Shown here in pieces: positions 1 to 7,151 of a stretch of DNA of 32,594 bases; position 1 is the stretch's first letter, and every line of letters starts with the position of its first letter. The translations under genes and the position numbers were made by a program. The stretch is from Succinivibrionaceae bacterium UBA3769 (GTDB taxonomy: Bacteria; Pseudomonadota; Gammaproteobacteria; Enterobacterales; Succinivibrionaceae). The stretch is from positions 1 through 32,594 of the forward strand of contig DFFT01000123.1 of the NCBI GenBank assembly GCA_002372325.1, in the 5' to 3' direction. The notes below the pieces were generated by a model. That model saw only the letters and a program-made list of their open reading frames with translations. It did no database searches and was not told the origin of the DNA.

Positions 1-116
1 CAGTTCAATTACCGAGACTTTTTTCTAGCCTTCCGATAATTTCTGCCGAGTGCCCACACAGATTGTCTAAGCTGTTTGTTAAAGAACTTGTTGCTCGTGC
101 TGAGCAAGTGATGCGT
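1..116 (-). promoter_or_regulatory. rRNA operon leader with boxB, boxA and boxC-like elements
   Basis: Read on the minus strand, a hairpin (TTGCTC/GAGCAA, 91-107) fits boxB. It is followed by GTTCTTTAACA (77-87), close to the rRNA antiterminator boxA, and then by GTGTGGGCACTC (49-60), which resembles the boxC region of enterobacterial rrn leaders. These elements load the Nus antitermination complex on rRNA transcripts. The last minus-strand bases of the window (1-8, TTGAACTG) resemble the first bases of some gammaproteobacterial 16S genes, so the 16S gene probably begins at or just beyond the left edge. That last point is inference. Confidence 0.8.
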
Positions 117-146
117 ATTTTAGAGTTTTTTTTTGAACCTCGTCAA
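117..146 (-). promoter_or_regulatory. rRNA operon promoter
   Basis: The minus strand shows TTGACG (141-146) and TAAAAT (117-122) separated by 18 bases. It sits directly upstream of the boxB/boxA leader and directly downstream of A/T tracts, as expected of an rrn promoter. Transcription runs out of the left edge. Confidence 0.7.
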
Positions 147-185
147 CACTTTTTTTTAAAATTTTTTAATTTTTCTCTTTTTGGG
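147..185 (-). promoter_or_regulatory. UP element (A/T tracts) of the rRNA promoter
   Basis: Immediately upstream of the -35 box lies an almost uninterrupted run of A and T tracts. This is the usual composition of the UP element bound by the RNA polymerase alpha C-terminal domains at rRNA promoters. More A tracts continue to about 205. Confidence 0.6.
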
Positions 186-432
186 AGCTTTTTTGCTGCT
201 TTTTTGACCACTTTGGTTAAAAAGTAACCAGCATTACCCTCAGTTTTCATCATTTTTTGACTTTGGACACGATTTCAGTCTTCCAAACAGCATGCAAGGT
301 AACGAAACGCTATTGAAAACTCCTCATATCTCTGCTCTGATTCCGGAGCGCAATCCCTGCCGCGCCTTCAAAAAAATCACCCATGCAAACGCCAAAGCAG
401 TAAAAGCCCGGCTGTTTGCTGTGTCATAAGCT
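186..432. other. intergenic, no gene seen
   Basis: This lies between the rRNA promoter and the helicase stop codon. I see no open frame with a ribosome binding site and no convincing terminator for the helicase gene. T-rich stretches at 186-290 may hold Fis sites or a second rRNA promoter, but none is clear enough to call. Confidence 0.5.
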
Positions 433-2445
433 TTACAAAAACTCTGACTTCTGACCATACCAGCTAATAAAAGCTCCTTTCTGGGCTCTCGTCAATGCAA
501 CATAAAGCAAGCACTTCTCAGCAGTCATGTTTTCCTGTCTGCTTACGGCATCTGCATGATCTACTGCCAGAGCCAGCGGGAGAACCCCTTTGTTGGCAGC
601 CACAACAAAGACATACTGAAATTCCAGTCCCTTGACCCTATGCATGGTAGCTGCTCGAATACCGTCCTGTTCGCGATCATCAGCCCTGCTTCCGCTAATC
701 TCGTAGCATCTGAGACCATTTGCAGTAAACTTCGCTATGTAGTCTTTTACAAGCATGCGTCTTCTGGCAACCACGCAGATATTCTTATCCGAAACCCCGC
801 CGGCAATCAAAGCCCGGATCTTCTGCAGGACACCGGCAAACTCCTCGCTTGCATTAGCAAAAGACAGTATCTGCGGCTTTTCTCCATGAGTCAGTGACTG
901 ACACTTTTCACCGTCATCATAGTCATCATCAAGGTCATCAAAGGTAATTCCGTTCAAAAAGGCAAATGCCGTCCGGCGAATCTCCTCGGTAGTACGGTAA
1001 TTAATGCGAAGAATACTGCTGCGGCCGCGTACATTGATACCGCATTGGCTGAGGGCTGCCCGATTCTTGTATATCCGCTGGTGAGCATCGCCAACAATGA
1101 AGAGATCATCATTGTGTTCATCCCCGGCCATGGCGCGAAGCAGCCTGAGTCCGTTCACGCTTAAATCCTGACATTCATCTACAATCACATGACGGTACCA
1201 GTTTTCCTTGCAGGATGTTTCCAGCAGCAAACGGCACTCATACATAGCAGTGTTAATGTCCCGGACATTTTGTTCCTTCATTTGATTCTGGTAGGCTTCA
1301 AACACTTTCCAGACCTGTATGCGACTATTTCTGTCAAGACGGGTGCCGCGGCCGGTTCTGGATGCTTTTAAATACTTCTCCAGAGAAAATGCTTCCTGCG
1401 CCGCTGCAATACGGGTGTACTCCTCCTGATAAAACCCCGCTGAAAAGCGGGTGTCAGCGTCGCTGACAGCTATCGCATCCTCCCACAGCTTACTCAGCCG
1501 CTCACCATAGATAATCTCAGCTGAATATCCCTGCTCCCGGAGAAACTGAGAGACCCAGGCGTCCAAATTGATGACGTCAATTTTACGAAGTTCATCCGGC
1601 GCGCAGATTTTTCTGAGGTTGTCCTTGATATCAGAGGCCAGATTGGTCGTGAAAGTGGTAAAGAGAATGCGTTCATTGTCTTTCAATCCAGTGGCCAGAT
1701 GCTTTGCCCGGTGCATGGCGACAACGGTTTTGCCGGTTCCGGCTCCGCCCAGCACCCGGGCAGATCCGGTATAGGTTCTGTTAACAATCCTCCTCTGGGC
1801 AGGATGCAGAAATACCCGCCACTTCTCCAGGGGTTCCGCCATAATGCGCCTAAGCTCGTCTTCCCCTTCAACCACAACAAAAGACTTCAGGGTTTCCGGA
1901 TTTTCCAAAGCATCTGCCAGGCTGTGAGATACTTTTCCTGCTTCGTCATCATGCCTGAAAAGATCCTTCACTTCATCCACCGGAATGCCTTCCGCCAGCC
2001 AGGAGAGATTTTCAAAGGCATCAGCCGGAAAAAAGCTCTTCCGGTCATAAAATTCCTGAACCGTTCCGATACTCCTCACGAAGGATATCATATCCTCCGG
2101 AACTCCCAGCTCTAACAAATCTCCGTCAGACGCTTTTGAAAAGAGCATGACATCATAAGAGGCGGGAACGGCTTTTTGCATAATCTGCATTTCGTATACC
2201 TGGATTCCCCCGGTTATGGGGTTGACCTCGCATTTTTTATTTCTGGCCCAGGCATAGGCTTCATCATGATGATCTACCCATAAAAGCAGGTATACGCCGG
2301 TTTCCGGCTGTCTCACCACAATGCCCCGGTAAGTATTATCAATGCGCACAGAACAGAGCTTCCTGTCCTTGCAGGCGTTCAGCTTCTCATAGTTAATCCC
2401 CGGGGCCGTCGGATTATTGTGAAACTTATTCAGAAAATCTGTCAC
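433..2445 (-). CDS. UvrD/Rep-type superfamily 1 helicase with RelE-like N-terminal region
   Basis: This is an ATP-dependent DNA helicase-like protein of 670 residues from a GTG start. Visible motifs are Walker A GGAGTGKT (about 234-241), Walker B VDECQD (about 422-427), VGDAHQ (451-456), INYRT (482-486), MHRVKGLEF (601-609) and VALTRAQ (649-655), in superfamily 1 order. Residues 1-90 (SVRIDNTYRGIV, then WVDHHDEAYAWA) resemble the RelE/ParE-like domain that opens one family of UvrD-type helicases. That domain lacks its first strand and helix here: they are encoded just upstream in another frame (2442-2525), so the gene is probably frameshifted. The GTG overlaps the upstream TGA as GTGA, so reinitiation could still make this product. 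The role is unknown; a defence or toxin-related role is inference. Confidence 0.85.
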   Translation of the reverse strand: MTDFLNKFHNNPTAPGINYEKLNACKDRKLCSVRIDNTYRGIVVRQPETGVYLLLWVDHHDEAYAWARNKKCEVNPITGGIQVYEMQIMQKAVPASYDVMLFSKASDGDLLELGVPEDMISFVRSIGTVQEFYDRKSFFPADAFENLSWLAEGIPVDEVKDLFRHDDEAGKVSHSLADALENPETLKSFVVVEGEDELRRIMAEPLEKWRVFLHPAQRRIVNRTYTGSARVLGGAGTGKTVVAMHRAKHLATGLKDNERILFTTFTTNLASDIKDNLRKICAPDELRKIDVINLDAWVSQFLREQGYSAEIIYGERLSKLWEDAIAVSDADTRFSAGFYQEEYTRIAAAQEAFSLEKYLKASRTGRGTRLDRNSRIQVWKVFEAYQNQMKEQNVRDINTAMYECRLLLETSCKENWYRHVIVDECQDLSVNGLRLLRAMAGDEHNDDLFIVGDAHQRIYKNRAALSQCGINVRGRSSILRINYRTTEEIRRTAFAFLNGITFDDLDDDYDDGEKCQSLTHGEKPQILSFANASEEFAGVLQKIRALIAGGVSDKNICVVARRRMLVKDYIAKFTANGLRCYEISGSRADDREQDGIRAATMHRVKGLEFQYVFVVAANKGVLPLALAVDHADAVSRQENMTAEKCLLYVALTRAQKGAFISWYGQKSEFL

Positions 2446-2525
2446 CTTGCCTTGTATTTGCCTTGGCAGCGCCGCAAAAGCATTAAAAAGTCAGCAGATA
2501 TTGCAACTTTTACATTTTCACGCAT
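2442..2525 (-). pseudogene. Displaced N-terminus of the helicase gene (27 codons)
   Basis: An ATG at 2525 is preceded by GGGGAG at a 7-base spacing, much better than the weak AAGG before the helicase GTG. It opens 27 codons ending at TGA 2444-2442. The peptide (MRENVKVAISADFLML, then QGKYKAR) looks like the start of this helicase family: a beta strand and helix that should run directly into TDFLNKF of the next frame. Adding one base near 2445 would fuse the two into a protein of about 698 residues. No slippery heptamer is visible, so mutation or sequencing error is more likely than programmed frameshifting. A leader peptide coupled through the GTGA overlap is the alternative. Confidence 0.7.
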
Positions 2526-2762
2526 CTCATATCTCCCCGAAATACGCCCATAATTCATCTCCGGTGGCAGCTATTGTTCAGCCATGCCTGCTTCTGAACA
2601 CTGTAACACAGAAACTCTTAAACATTCTGGTTAAAGAATAATTTTTAACCATACTATGATATCCATCATGCATAAAACCCTAATCTCCCCGATTGCTCTT
2701 TCTTGCCATTGCTCACCGCAAATCTCATTCAGAACCGCACAACGTCTCGCTCCCTAAAAAAA
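2526..2762. other. intergenic upstream of the helicase gene
   Basis: This holds the ribosome binding site of the split helicase gene and an A/T-rich hairpin at 2628-2649 (GGTTAAA/TTTAACC). No additional gene is supported. The short plus-strand frame from 2447 has no ribosome binding site or recognisable protein. Confidence 0.5.
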
Positions 2763-2807
2763 TGATTCCCCCGTAACTGCCTTTTAAGGCATAGTTAAGA
2801 GGGAATC
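2756..2807 (-). terminator. Palindrome copy A, acting as terminator of the ATPase gene
   Basis: On the minus strand the imperfect palindrome (TGATTCCCTCTTAACT to AGTTACGGGGGAATCA, centre GCCTTAAAAGGC) is followed by seven T (2762-2756). It lies about 50 bases after the ATPase stop. The shape is that of an intrinsic terminator with a long stem. The same sequence belongs to the repeat family found at 4399, 4548 and 4694. Confidence 0.6.
2763..2807. repeat. Palindromic repeat, copy A
   Basis: The arms pair as TGATTCCC with GGGAATCA and GTAACT with AGTTA, around GCCTTTTAAGGC. Read on the minus strand, its centre (ATGCCTTAAAAGGC) is identical to that of copy D read on the plus strand. Copies A and D are therefore inverted relative to each other and bracket the ATPase gene. 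Confidence 0.75.
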
Positions 2808-2858
2808 ATCCGTTAAAGTCCGATAAATCCGGTACCTGTCGATTCTTTGGGGCTAATC

Positions 2859-4304
2859 TCAGGCAAACAAGTCATCCAGCACAAGCTCGCTGTCAACGAT
2901 ACCGCTGTGTTTGTTTTTCCTGACCCCATACAGGGTAATGAAGGTGCATCTGAGATCCTTGCGAGTCATTTCCGCATGCCGGAACGTCTCTATGCGTTTT
3001 CTGATTAAAGATTCGTACCCGGCGTCAATTTCATAACTGTCGGATGAGTATTTCATTTCGCACAAGTTCATTACGTCATCCTTTCTGTCAATTATGAGAT
3101 CAATCTGCCCGCCGTCCCAATGACTGCCATTTGCATCCGTGTATGCTTTCATACTCCAAGCATAAACATTGCTTAGAATTCCGGAAATACCCAGTTTCAG
3201 CTTGATTTGCCGGATATGATGCAGACAAACTTGCTCAAAGGCGTACCCGGCCCAGCTGTTTTTTACCCCGGTCTTGCCGAGATTCGTCCAGAAATTCTCA
3301 TCCTGGCCGGCATCACCATTCCCTATGAAGCGAAGATAAAACAAAGAAAACATATCCGTAAGCTGATATAGCTTCGCCCTTTCCTTTTTCCTGGGGGCGG
3401 TGTAGCTTCTGATAAAATCACAGGAAATAAGATTTTTCAGAATTCTGGTGAGTTCGCCTCCGGAAAGCCGGCTGCCTTTGCTAATTTCCTCTCTGGTAAG
3501 CCCCGTCATTTTCGCTGCCAGAGTCTCAACCACTCGTCTGTAATTACTGCTGTCCTTAAACAGGGAGCGGAATATAAAATCAAACTCCGGTCTTAAAGGA
3601 GCATTTTCAGCAAAAAGCAGGGCATCGACATTCCGGGATAACGTTTTCTCCCGATCCAGCATGGCCAGGTAATAAGGAACCCCCCCAAAAATCATGTAGG
3701 TATCAAGCACCTGCTTTCTGCTGTAATGCATCCCCCTGATATCATTAAGGTAACGTTCCGTCTCCAGGAGGCTGAACGGCGACAGATATACGGATCTGCT
3801 TATTCTGCCGTACAGCCCTCCGGGATCTCCGATAAATTTATCCACCATCCAAGTAGTGGCAGATCCGCATACATACACCTTAAGAAGCGTGCCTGAGCTT
3901 CTCCAGCAGTTCCAAAAAGAAGAAAAGGCTGCCAGAAAATCACTCTTTGCCGTATCCATCCACGGAAGCTCATCAATAAAAACTAACACCCGCTCCTTTC
4001 CAAGACTGATGAGAAAGTCCTGCAAATTCTGAAACGCCTCGAACCAGTCCCCCGCGCTCCCTGCGGAATTACCGCTAAGTCTGTTGAGTTCTCTTTGAAA
4101 TTCCCGGATCTGCACTTTAGCAGGACTGCGGTATTTTGCAGTATATTCAAAATCAAAACGCCCCTCGAAAACATGTCTGATAAGAAAGGTCTTGCCAACA
4201 CGCCTTCTCCCGTATACTGCCACAAGTTCGGAATTATTTGAGGAACAGTATGCTTCCAAGAGACTGATTTCCTCGGTTCTGCCGATAAAATTGCCTGTTT
4301 GCAT
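2859..4304 (-). CDS. AAA-type ATPase, COG1672/DUF234 family
   Basis: This is a STAND/AAA-like ATPase of 481 residues. From the chosen start it reads MQTGNFIGRTEEISLLE, then the P-loop GRRRVGKT, a Walker B region VLVFIDELPWM, and YVCGSAT. A winged-helix-like middle (LTREEISKGS...LSGGELTRIL) follows. The end resembles the DUF234 nuclease-like domain (GGQIDLIIDRKDDV, then CEMKYS), with the D and the ExK expected of a PD-(D/E)xK fold. Such proteins are multicopy in many bacteria and their function is unsettled. I chose ATG 4304, with AGAGGG nine bases upstream. An ATG at 4397 would add 31 unconserved-looking residues starting at the edge of repeat copy B, although it also has an AGGGGG. The gene is bracketed by inverted palindromes, which suggests a mobile cassette. 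Confidence 0.85.
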   Translation of the reverse strand: MQTGNFIGRTEEISLLEAYCSSNNSELVAVYGRRRVGKTFLIRHVFEGRFDFEYTAKYRSPAKVQIREFQRELNRLSGNSAGSAGDWFEAFQNLQDFLISLGKERVLVFIDELPWMDTAKSDFLAAFSSFWNCWRSSGTLLKVYVCGSATTWMVDKFIGDPGGLYGRISRSVYLSPFSLLETERYLNDIRGMHYSRKQVLDTYMIFGGVPYYLAMLDREKTLSRNVDALLFAENAPLRPEFDFIFRSLFKDSSNYRRVVETLAAKMTGLTREEISKGSRLSGGELTRILKNLISCDFIRSYTAPRKKERAKLYQLTDMFSLFYLRFIGNGDAGQDENFWTNLGKTGVKNSWAGYAFEQVCLHHIRQIKLKLGISGILSNVYAWSMKAYTDANGSHWDGGQIDLIIDRKDDVMNLCEMKYSSDSYEIDAGYESLIRKRIETFRHAEMTRKDLRCTFITLYGVRKNKHSGIVDSELVLDDLFA

Positions 4305-4398
4305 CTTTGTTTCCCTCTGATTATGCGGCAAAACGCCTGCTTGCATTAGCTCAGGGCCAAAAGTCTGAATGCCTGATTGCACTGCCCATTTATGCATT

Positions 4399-4499
4399 AT
4401 TCCCCCTTAACTCACTTATAGAATATAGTTACGGAGGAAAAATTCCTGATTTTTGATAAATATCACACTCTAAAAGACCAATCTCAGATGAATTATCAC
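4399..4499 (+). repeat. Palindromic repeat copy B with tail
   Basis: The head (TCCCCCTTAACT ... AGTTACGGAGGA, 4399-4443) is a degenerate copy of the palindrome. The tail (TTTTTGATAAATATCACACT and onward) matches the tail after copy C (TTTTTTGATAATTGTCACACT and onward). Units B and C thus form an imperfect direct repeat of about 100 bases. Confidence 0.65.
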
Positions 4500-4547
4500 C
4501 AAAAGAAGGCAGCAAATCCGCTTCATATGAATGCTTGATTCCTGATC

Positions 4548-4649
4548 ATTCCCCCGTAACTGCCTCTGAAAACATAGTTAAGGACAAAAAATCCGCATTT
4601 TTTGATAATTGTCACACTCTATAACAACCAGTTCTCGGAGCGATTTATC
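4548..4649 (+). repeat. Palindromic repeat copy C with tail
   Basis: The head ATTCCCCCGTAACTGCCT to CATAGTTAAGGA has the same orientation as copy A. The right arm is decayed. It is followed by the tail shared with copy B. Spacing to copy B is about 149 bases. Confidence 0.65.
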
Positions 4650-4693
4650 GCTAAGGGAATCCGGTAATTACATCGCAGTTCCCCGTCCTCTTA

Positions 4694-4747
4694 GGGATTA
4701 TTCCCCCGTAACTATGCCTTAAAAGGCAGTTACGGGGGAATAATCCC
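4694..4747. repeat. Palindromic repeat copy D, 20-base perfect arms
   Basis: GGGATTATTCCCCCGTAACT and its exact reverse complement flank a GCCTTAAAAGGC centre. This is the best-preserved copy. No T tract follows on either strand, so it is not a typical terminator. It is inverted relative to copy A; the interval from A to D is about 2 kb and contains only the ATPase gene and copies B and C. Confidence 0.8.
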
Positions 4748-4818
4748 TTGAGGGGGTAAAAGCCCCTGCCTCCAGGCATCAAGTCCCCGATCTCCGCCGG
4801 AGCAGGCATCGCAGTGAC

Positions 4819-4846
4819 AAAAAAAGGAGAGGCCTGAACCTCTCCC
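4819..4846 (-). terminator. Intrinsic terminator of the rpsF-rpsR-rplI operon
   Basis: On the minus strand, stem GGGAGAGG/CCTCTCC with loop TTCAGG is followed by seven T. It begins about 24 bases after the rplI stop. Confidence 0.85.
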
Positions 4847-4869
4847 TTGGTTAGTCGCTGCCGCAAGTA

Positions 4870-5322
4870 TTACTTGGCAGGAACTACATTGAGCTTAATA
4901 GCGGTCTTAACGTCCGGATGCAGAGAAATAGCAATCTCATACTCGCCGGTAGAACGGAGCACACCTTCGGAAAGACGAATCTCGCTCTTATGAACCTCAA
5001 CACCGGCATTCTGCATAGCTTCGGCAATATCGCGGGTGCCTACAGAACCGAAGAGCTTGCCTTCATCACCGGCCTTGGCTTCAATAACAATGCTTCCCAG
5101 AGCATCAATCTTGTCGCAACGAGCCTGAGCATCAGCCAATTCCTTGGCAATCTTTGCTTCCAGCTCAGCGCGCTGCTCTTCAAACTTTTTCTTGTTAGCC
5201 TCAGTGGCCATTACAGCCTTTTTCTGCGGGATGAGATAGTTACGGGCAAAGCCGCTCTTAACCTTAACCTGATCACCCAGTCCGCCCAGGTGAGCAATCT
5301 TATCAAGAAGAATAACTTCCAT
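4870..5322 (-). CDS. rplI: Ribosomal protein L9
   Basis: This is a large-subunit protein of 150 residues (E. coli L9 has 149). The N-terminal RNA-binding domain starts MEVILLDKIAHLGGLGDQV and contains GFARNYLIP. A long charged helix follows (about 42-75) and then the C-terminal domain (FGSVGTRDIAEAM). L9 binds 23S rRNA near the L1 stalk and supports reading-frame maintenance. It is the last gene of the operon, 53 bases after rpsR, ahead of a strong terminator. Confidence 0.97.
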   Translation of the reverse strand: MEVILLDKIAHLGGLGDQVKVKSGFARNYLIPQKKAVMATEANKKKFEEQRAELEAKIAKELADAQARCDKIDALGSIVIEAKAGDEGKLFGSVGTRDIAEAMQNAGVEVHKSEIRLSEGVLRSTGEYEIAISLHPDVKTAIKLNVVPAK

Positions 5323-5375
5323 TACCTTTCCTCGAAATAAAAATAAAACAGAGTTAGGCCTTCACACCCTGCTGA

Positions 5376-5618
5376 TTACTTGCCCTGCTTGGAAGCATGG
5401 AGATCAGTGTAGGGGAGAAGCGCCAAGTAACGAGCACGCTTAATAGCCACAGCCAGCTGACGCTGGTATTTGGCGCGGGTGCCGGTAATACGACTCGGAA
5501 CGATCTTGTAGGACTCAGTTACATAGCTCTTAAGAGTGTTCAGATCCTTGTAATCGATCTCGGTTACGCCATCTGCAGTAAAACGGCAGAACTTGCGACG
5601 ATGGAAAAAATGTGCCAT
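5376..5618 (-). CDS. rpsR: Ribosomal protein S18
   Basis: This small-subunit protein of 80 residues (about 75 in E. coli) has the family core DYKDLNTLKSYVTE, IVPSRITGT and YQRQLAVAIKRARYLALLPY. It binds S6 on the platform of the 30S subunit. It lies 11 bases after rpsF with no priB in between. The S6:S18 pair is also the likely repressor that recognises the leader of this operon. Confidence 0.97.
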   Translation of the reverse strand: MAHFFHRRKFCRFTADGVTEIDYKDLNTLKSYVTESYKIVPSRITGTRAKYQRQLAVAIKRARYLALLPYTDLHASKQGK

Positions 5619-5629
5619 AAACTCGCTCC

Positions 5630-6040
5630 TTATTCCTGGGTTTCTTCTTCAGTTGCGGCAGCTGCTTCTTCAACCTGAGCAGCATCATCAGCATCGCGAT
5701 TGTCGCGGGAATGACGCTCTTCGCGGGCCTTGAACATCGGAGAAGGCTCGGTAACAGCTTCCTTGGTACGGGTGATGAGGCAGCGGATAACTGCATCGTT
5801 GTAACGGAAGAGGTTAGAGAGCTCGTCTATAACCTTCTGATCAGTATCGGCATTGAGCAGCACGTAGTGAGCCTTGTGCAGCTTTTCAATGGGATAAGCA
5901 AGCTGACGACGCCCCCAGTCTTCCTTGCGGGTAATCTTTCCACCGGCTTTTTCAATAATGCCAACATAACGTTCAACCATGCCCGGAACCTGTTCGCTCT
6001 GGTCAGGATGAACCATTATTACGATTTCATAATGACGCAT
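5630..6040 (-). CDS. rpsF: Ribosomal protein S6
   Basis: This is a small-subunit protein of 136 residues. The S6 core is clear: MRHYEIVIMVHPDQSEQV, then KLHKAHYVLLNAD, then LSNLFRYNDAVIRCL. The tail from about residue 107 is acidic and alanine-rich (EEAAAATEEETQE); E. coli S6 has a comparable acidic tail that RimK extends with glutamates, so modification is possible here. It is the first gene of the operon, with ATG at 6040 preceded by AAGGAG. Confidence 0.97.
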   Translation of the reverse strand: MRHYEIVIMVHPDQSEQVPGMVERYVGIIEKAGGKITRKEDWGRRQLAYPIEKLHKAHYVLLNADTDQKVIDELSNLFRYNDAVIRCLITRTKEAVTEPSPMFKAREERHSRDNRDADDAAQVEEAAAATEEETQE

Positions 6041-6117
6041 TTGTCATGCTCCTTACGGATACAGCCTCTTAGCTCGGTCTGCTTTTGAGGCAAGGAACTA
6101 AATTACAGATAGACCGA
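6041..6117 (-). promoter_or_regulatory. Probable S6:S18 autoregulatory mRNA leader
   Basis: The roughly 77-base untranslated leader forms a stem CGGTCT/AGACCG (6111-6116 with 6075-6080) closing an internal hairpin region, followed by CCG-containing sequence before the ribosome binding site. E. coli and many bacteria carry a structured leader here bound by S6:S18 through a CCG motif. Position and general shape fit; I have not matched the full consensus. Confidence 0.5.
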
Positions 6118-6124
6118 CGTGCGG

Positions 6125-6153
6125 ATTATAAGGATACCGTTCTCTAAAAGCAA
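6125..6153 (-). promoter_or_regulatory. Promoter of rpsF-rpsR-rplI
   Basis: TTGCTT (6148-6153), a 17-base spacer and a perfect TATAAT (6125-6130) on the minus strand. The G/C-rich CCGCACG after the -10 resembles a discriminator of growth-rate-controlled promoters. Confidence 0.8.
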
Positions 6154-6203
6154 GAATTATTTGTCAGAGGTCACAATATCTTCTCCGTCCGATCCGGCCC
6201 GGC

Positions 6204-6959
6204 TTACTGCTTCCGTTCCGGAAGCCGCTGCCGCACCGCCTCGTAAAGCACCACTCCGGTGGCAACCGAAACATTAAGACTGGTAACCTTGCCGTACATG
6301 GGGATTTTCACGAGCTCGTGGCAGTTTTCCCGGGTAAGCCTTCTCATGCCCGTGTCCTCGGCTCCCATAACCACCGCCAGAGCTCCCTTAAGATCAGCGT
6401 CATAAAGCATCTTGTCAGTTTCCCCGGCAGTGCCCACAATATAGATATTGCGATCCTTGAGCTCCCGCATGGCGCGGGCCAGATTGGTGACGTAGAAAAC
6501 CGGTATCGTTTCCGCAGCTCCCGAAGCCACCTTTTTGGCTGCCGGAGACAGAGGAGCGCTGTTATCCTTGGGGACGATCACCGCATCCACTCCGGCGCCG
6601 TCGCAGTTTCTGAGACAGGCCCCCAGATTGTGGGTATCGGTGACATTGTCAAGAATGAGAAGGAAGGGCTTTTCCCCGAGGCCGTCCAGGAAATCCCAGA
6701 GCTCGTTATCCCCTCTTTCCTTCAGGGATTTTACCCGTACCACGATCCCCTGATGGGTGCCGCCGAACACCTTCTCATCCAGAGCCTTTCTGGTAACCTC
6801 GGTAACCCTGAGATCCAGCTTCCGGAAAGCGGCAATGATTTCCTGAAGTCTGGCATCGTCCCGGCCCCGGAGCGCGTAGCCTTCAATAATTCTTTCGGGC
6901 TCCTCCTCAAGAAGAGCCTTCACGGCATGAATGCCGTAAACATATTCCTGTTTGCTCAT
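6204..6959 (-). CDS. rlmB: 23S rRNA (guanosine-2'-O)-methyltransferase RlmB
   Basis: This is a SPOUT (TrmH) family methyltransferase of 251 residues, matching the family length. The N-terminal L30e-like substrate domain starts YVYGIHAVKALLEEEPERI. The SPOUT signatures follow: ILDNVTDTHNLGACLRNCDG (about 102-121), PVFYVTNLARAM, VVMGAEDTGMRRL and the knot region IPMYGKVTSLNVSVATGVVL. In E. coli RlmB methylates G2251 in the peptidyl-transferase P loop. It lies downstream of rnr as in enterobacteria, but a terminator separates them here. ATG 6959 has AAGGTG six bases upstream. Confidence 0.95.
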   Translation of the reverse strand: MSKQEYVYGIHAVKALLEEEPERIIEGYALRGRDDARLQEIIAAFRKLDLRVTEVTRKALDEKVFGGTHQGIVVRVKSLKERGDNELWDFLDGLGEKPFLLILDNVTDTHNLGACLRNCDGAGVDAVIVPKDNSAPLSPAAKKVASGAAETIPVFYVTNLARAMRELKDRNIYIVGTAGETDKMLYDADLKGALAVVMGAEDTGMRRLTRENCHELVKIPMYGKVTSLNVSVATGVVLYEAVRQRLPERKQ

Positions 6960-7070
6960 ATCAGCACCTTAAAAAATCGCCTTTACAACTGTTTCTGCAT
7001 AACTGTTTTCGCCGCTTCCCTTACCACAGTGTTTGCTGCCCCTTTCACAGCTAGAACGGATAACGCAATA

Positions 7071-7099
7071 AAAAACAAAAAATCCGGATCTCTTCCGGA
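7071..7099 (-). terminator. Terminator after rnr
   Basis: On the minus strand, TCCGGA-AGAGA-TCCGGA is followed by TTTTTTGTTTTTT. A second hairpin (TCGGAC/GTCCGA, 7119-7135) precedes it. It separates rnr from rlmB, so rlmB probably has its own promoter or depends on read-through. Confidence 0.8.
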
Positions 7100-7151
7100 A
7101 AACCATAAAGGGCCGCCCTCGGACACGGCGTCCGAAAGCAGCCCGCTCTCA

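Larger units (their letters stand above)
4305..4818. other. Repeat-rich intergenic region
   Basis: Apart from palindrome copies B, C and D, I see no gene between the ATPase start and the rplI terminator. The minus-strand frame across 4651-4866 runs through the palindrome and terminator and resembles no protein. The stretch is A/T-rich at 4400-4640. Confidence 0.5.

Noticed and set aside
2436..2455. Programmed -1 frameshift site in the helicase gene
   Set aside because: No slippery heptamer or clear downstream stem; mutation, sequencing error or GTGA reinitiation are simpler.
4399..4747. Repeats B-D as a CRISPR array
   Set aside because: Copies are few, imperfect, irregularly spaced and in mixed orientation, with no cas genes.
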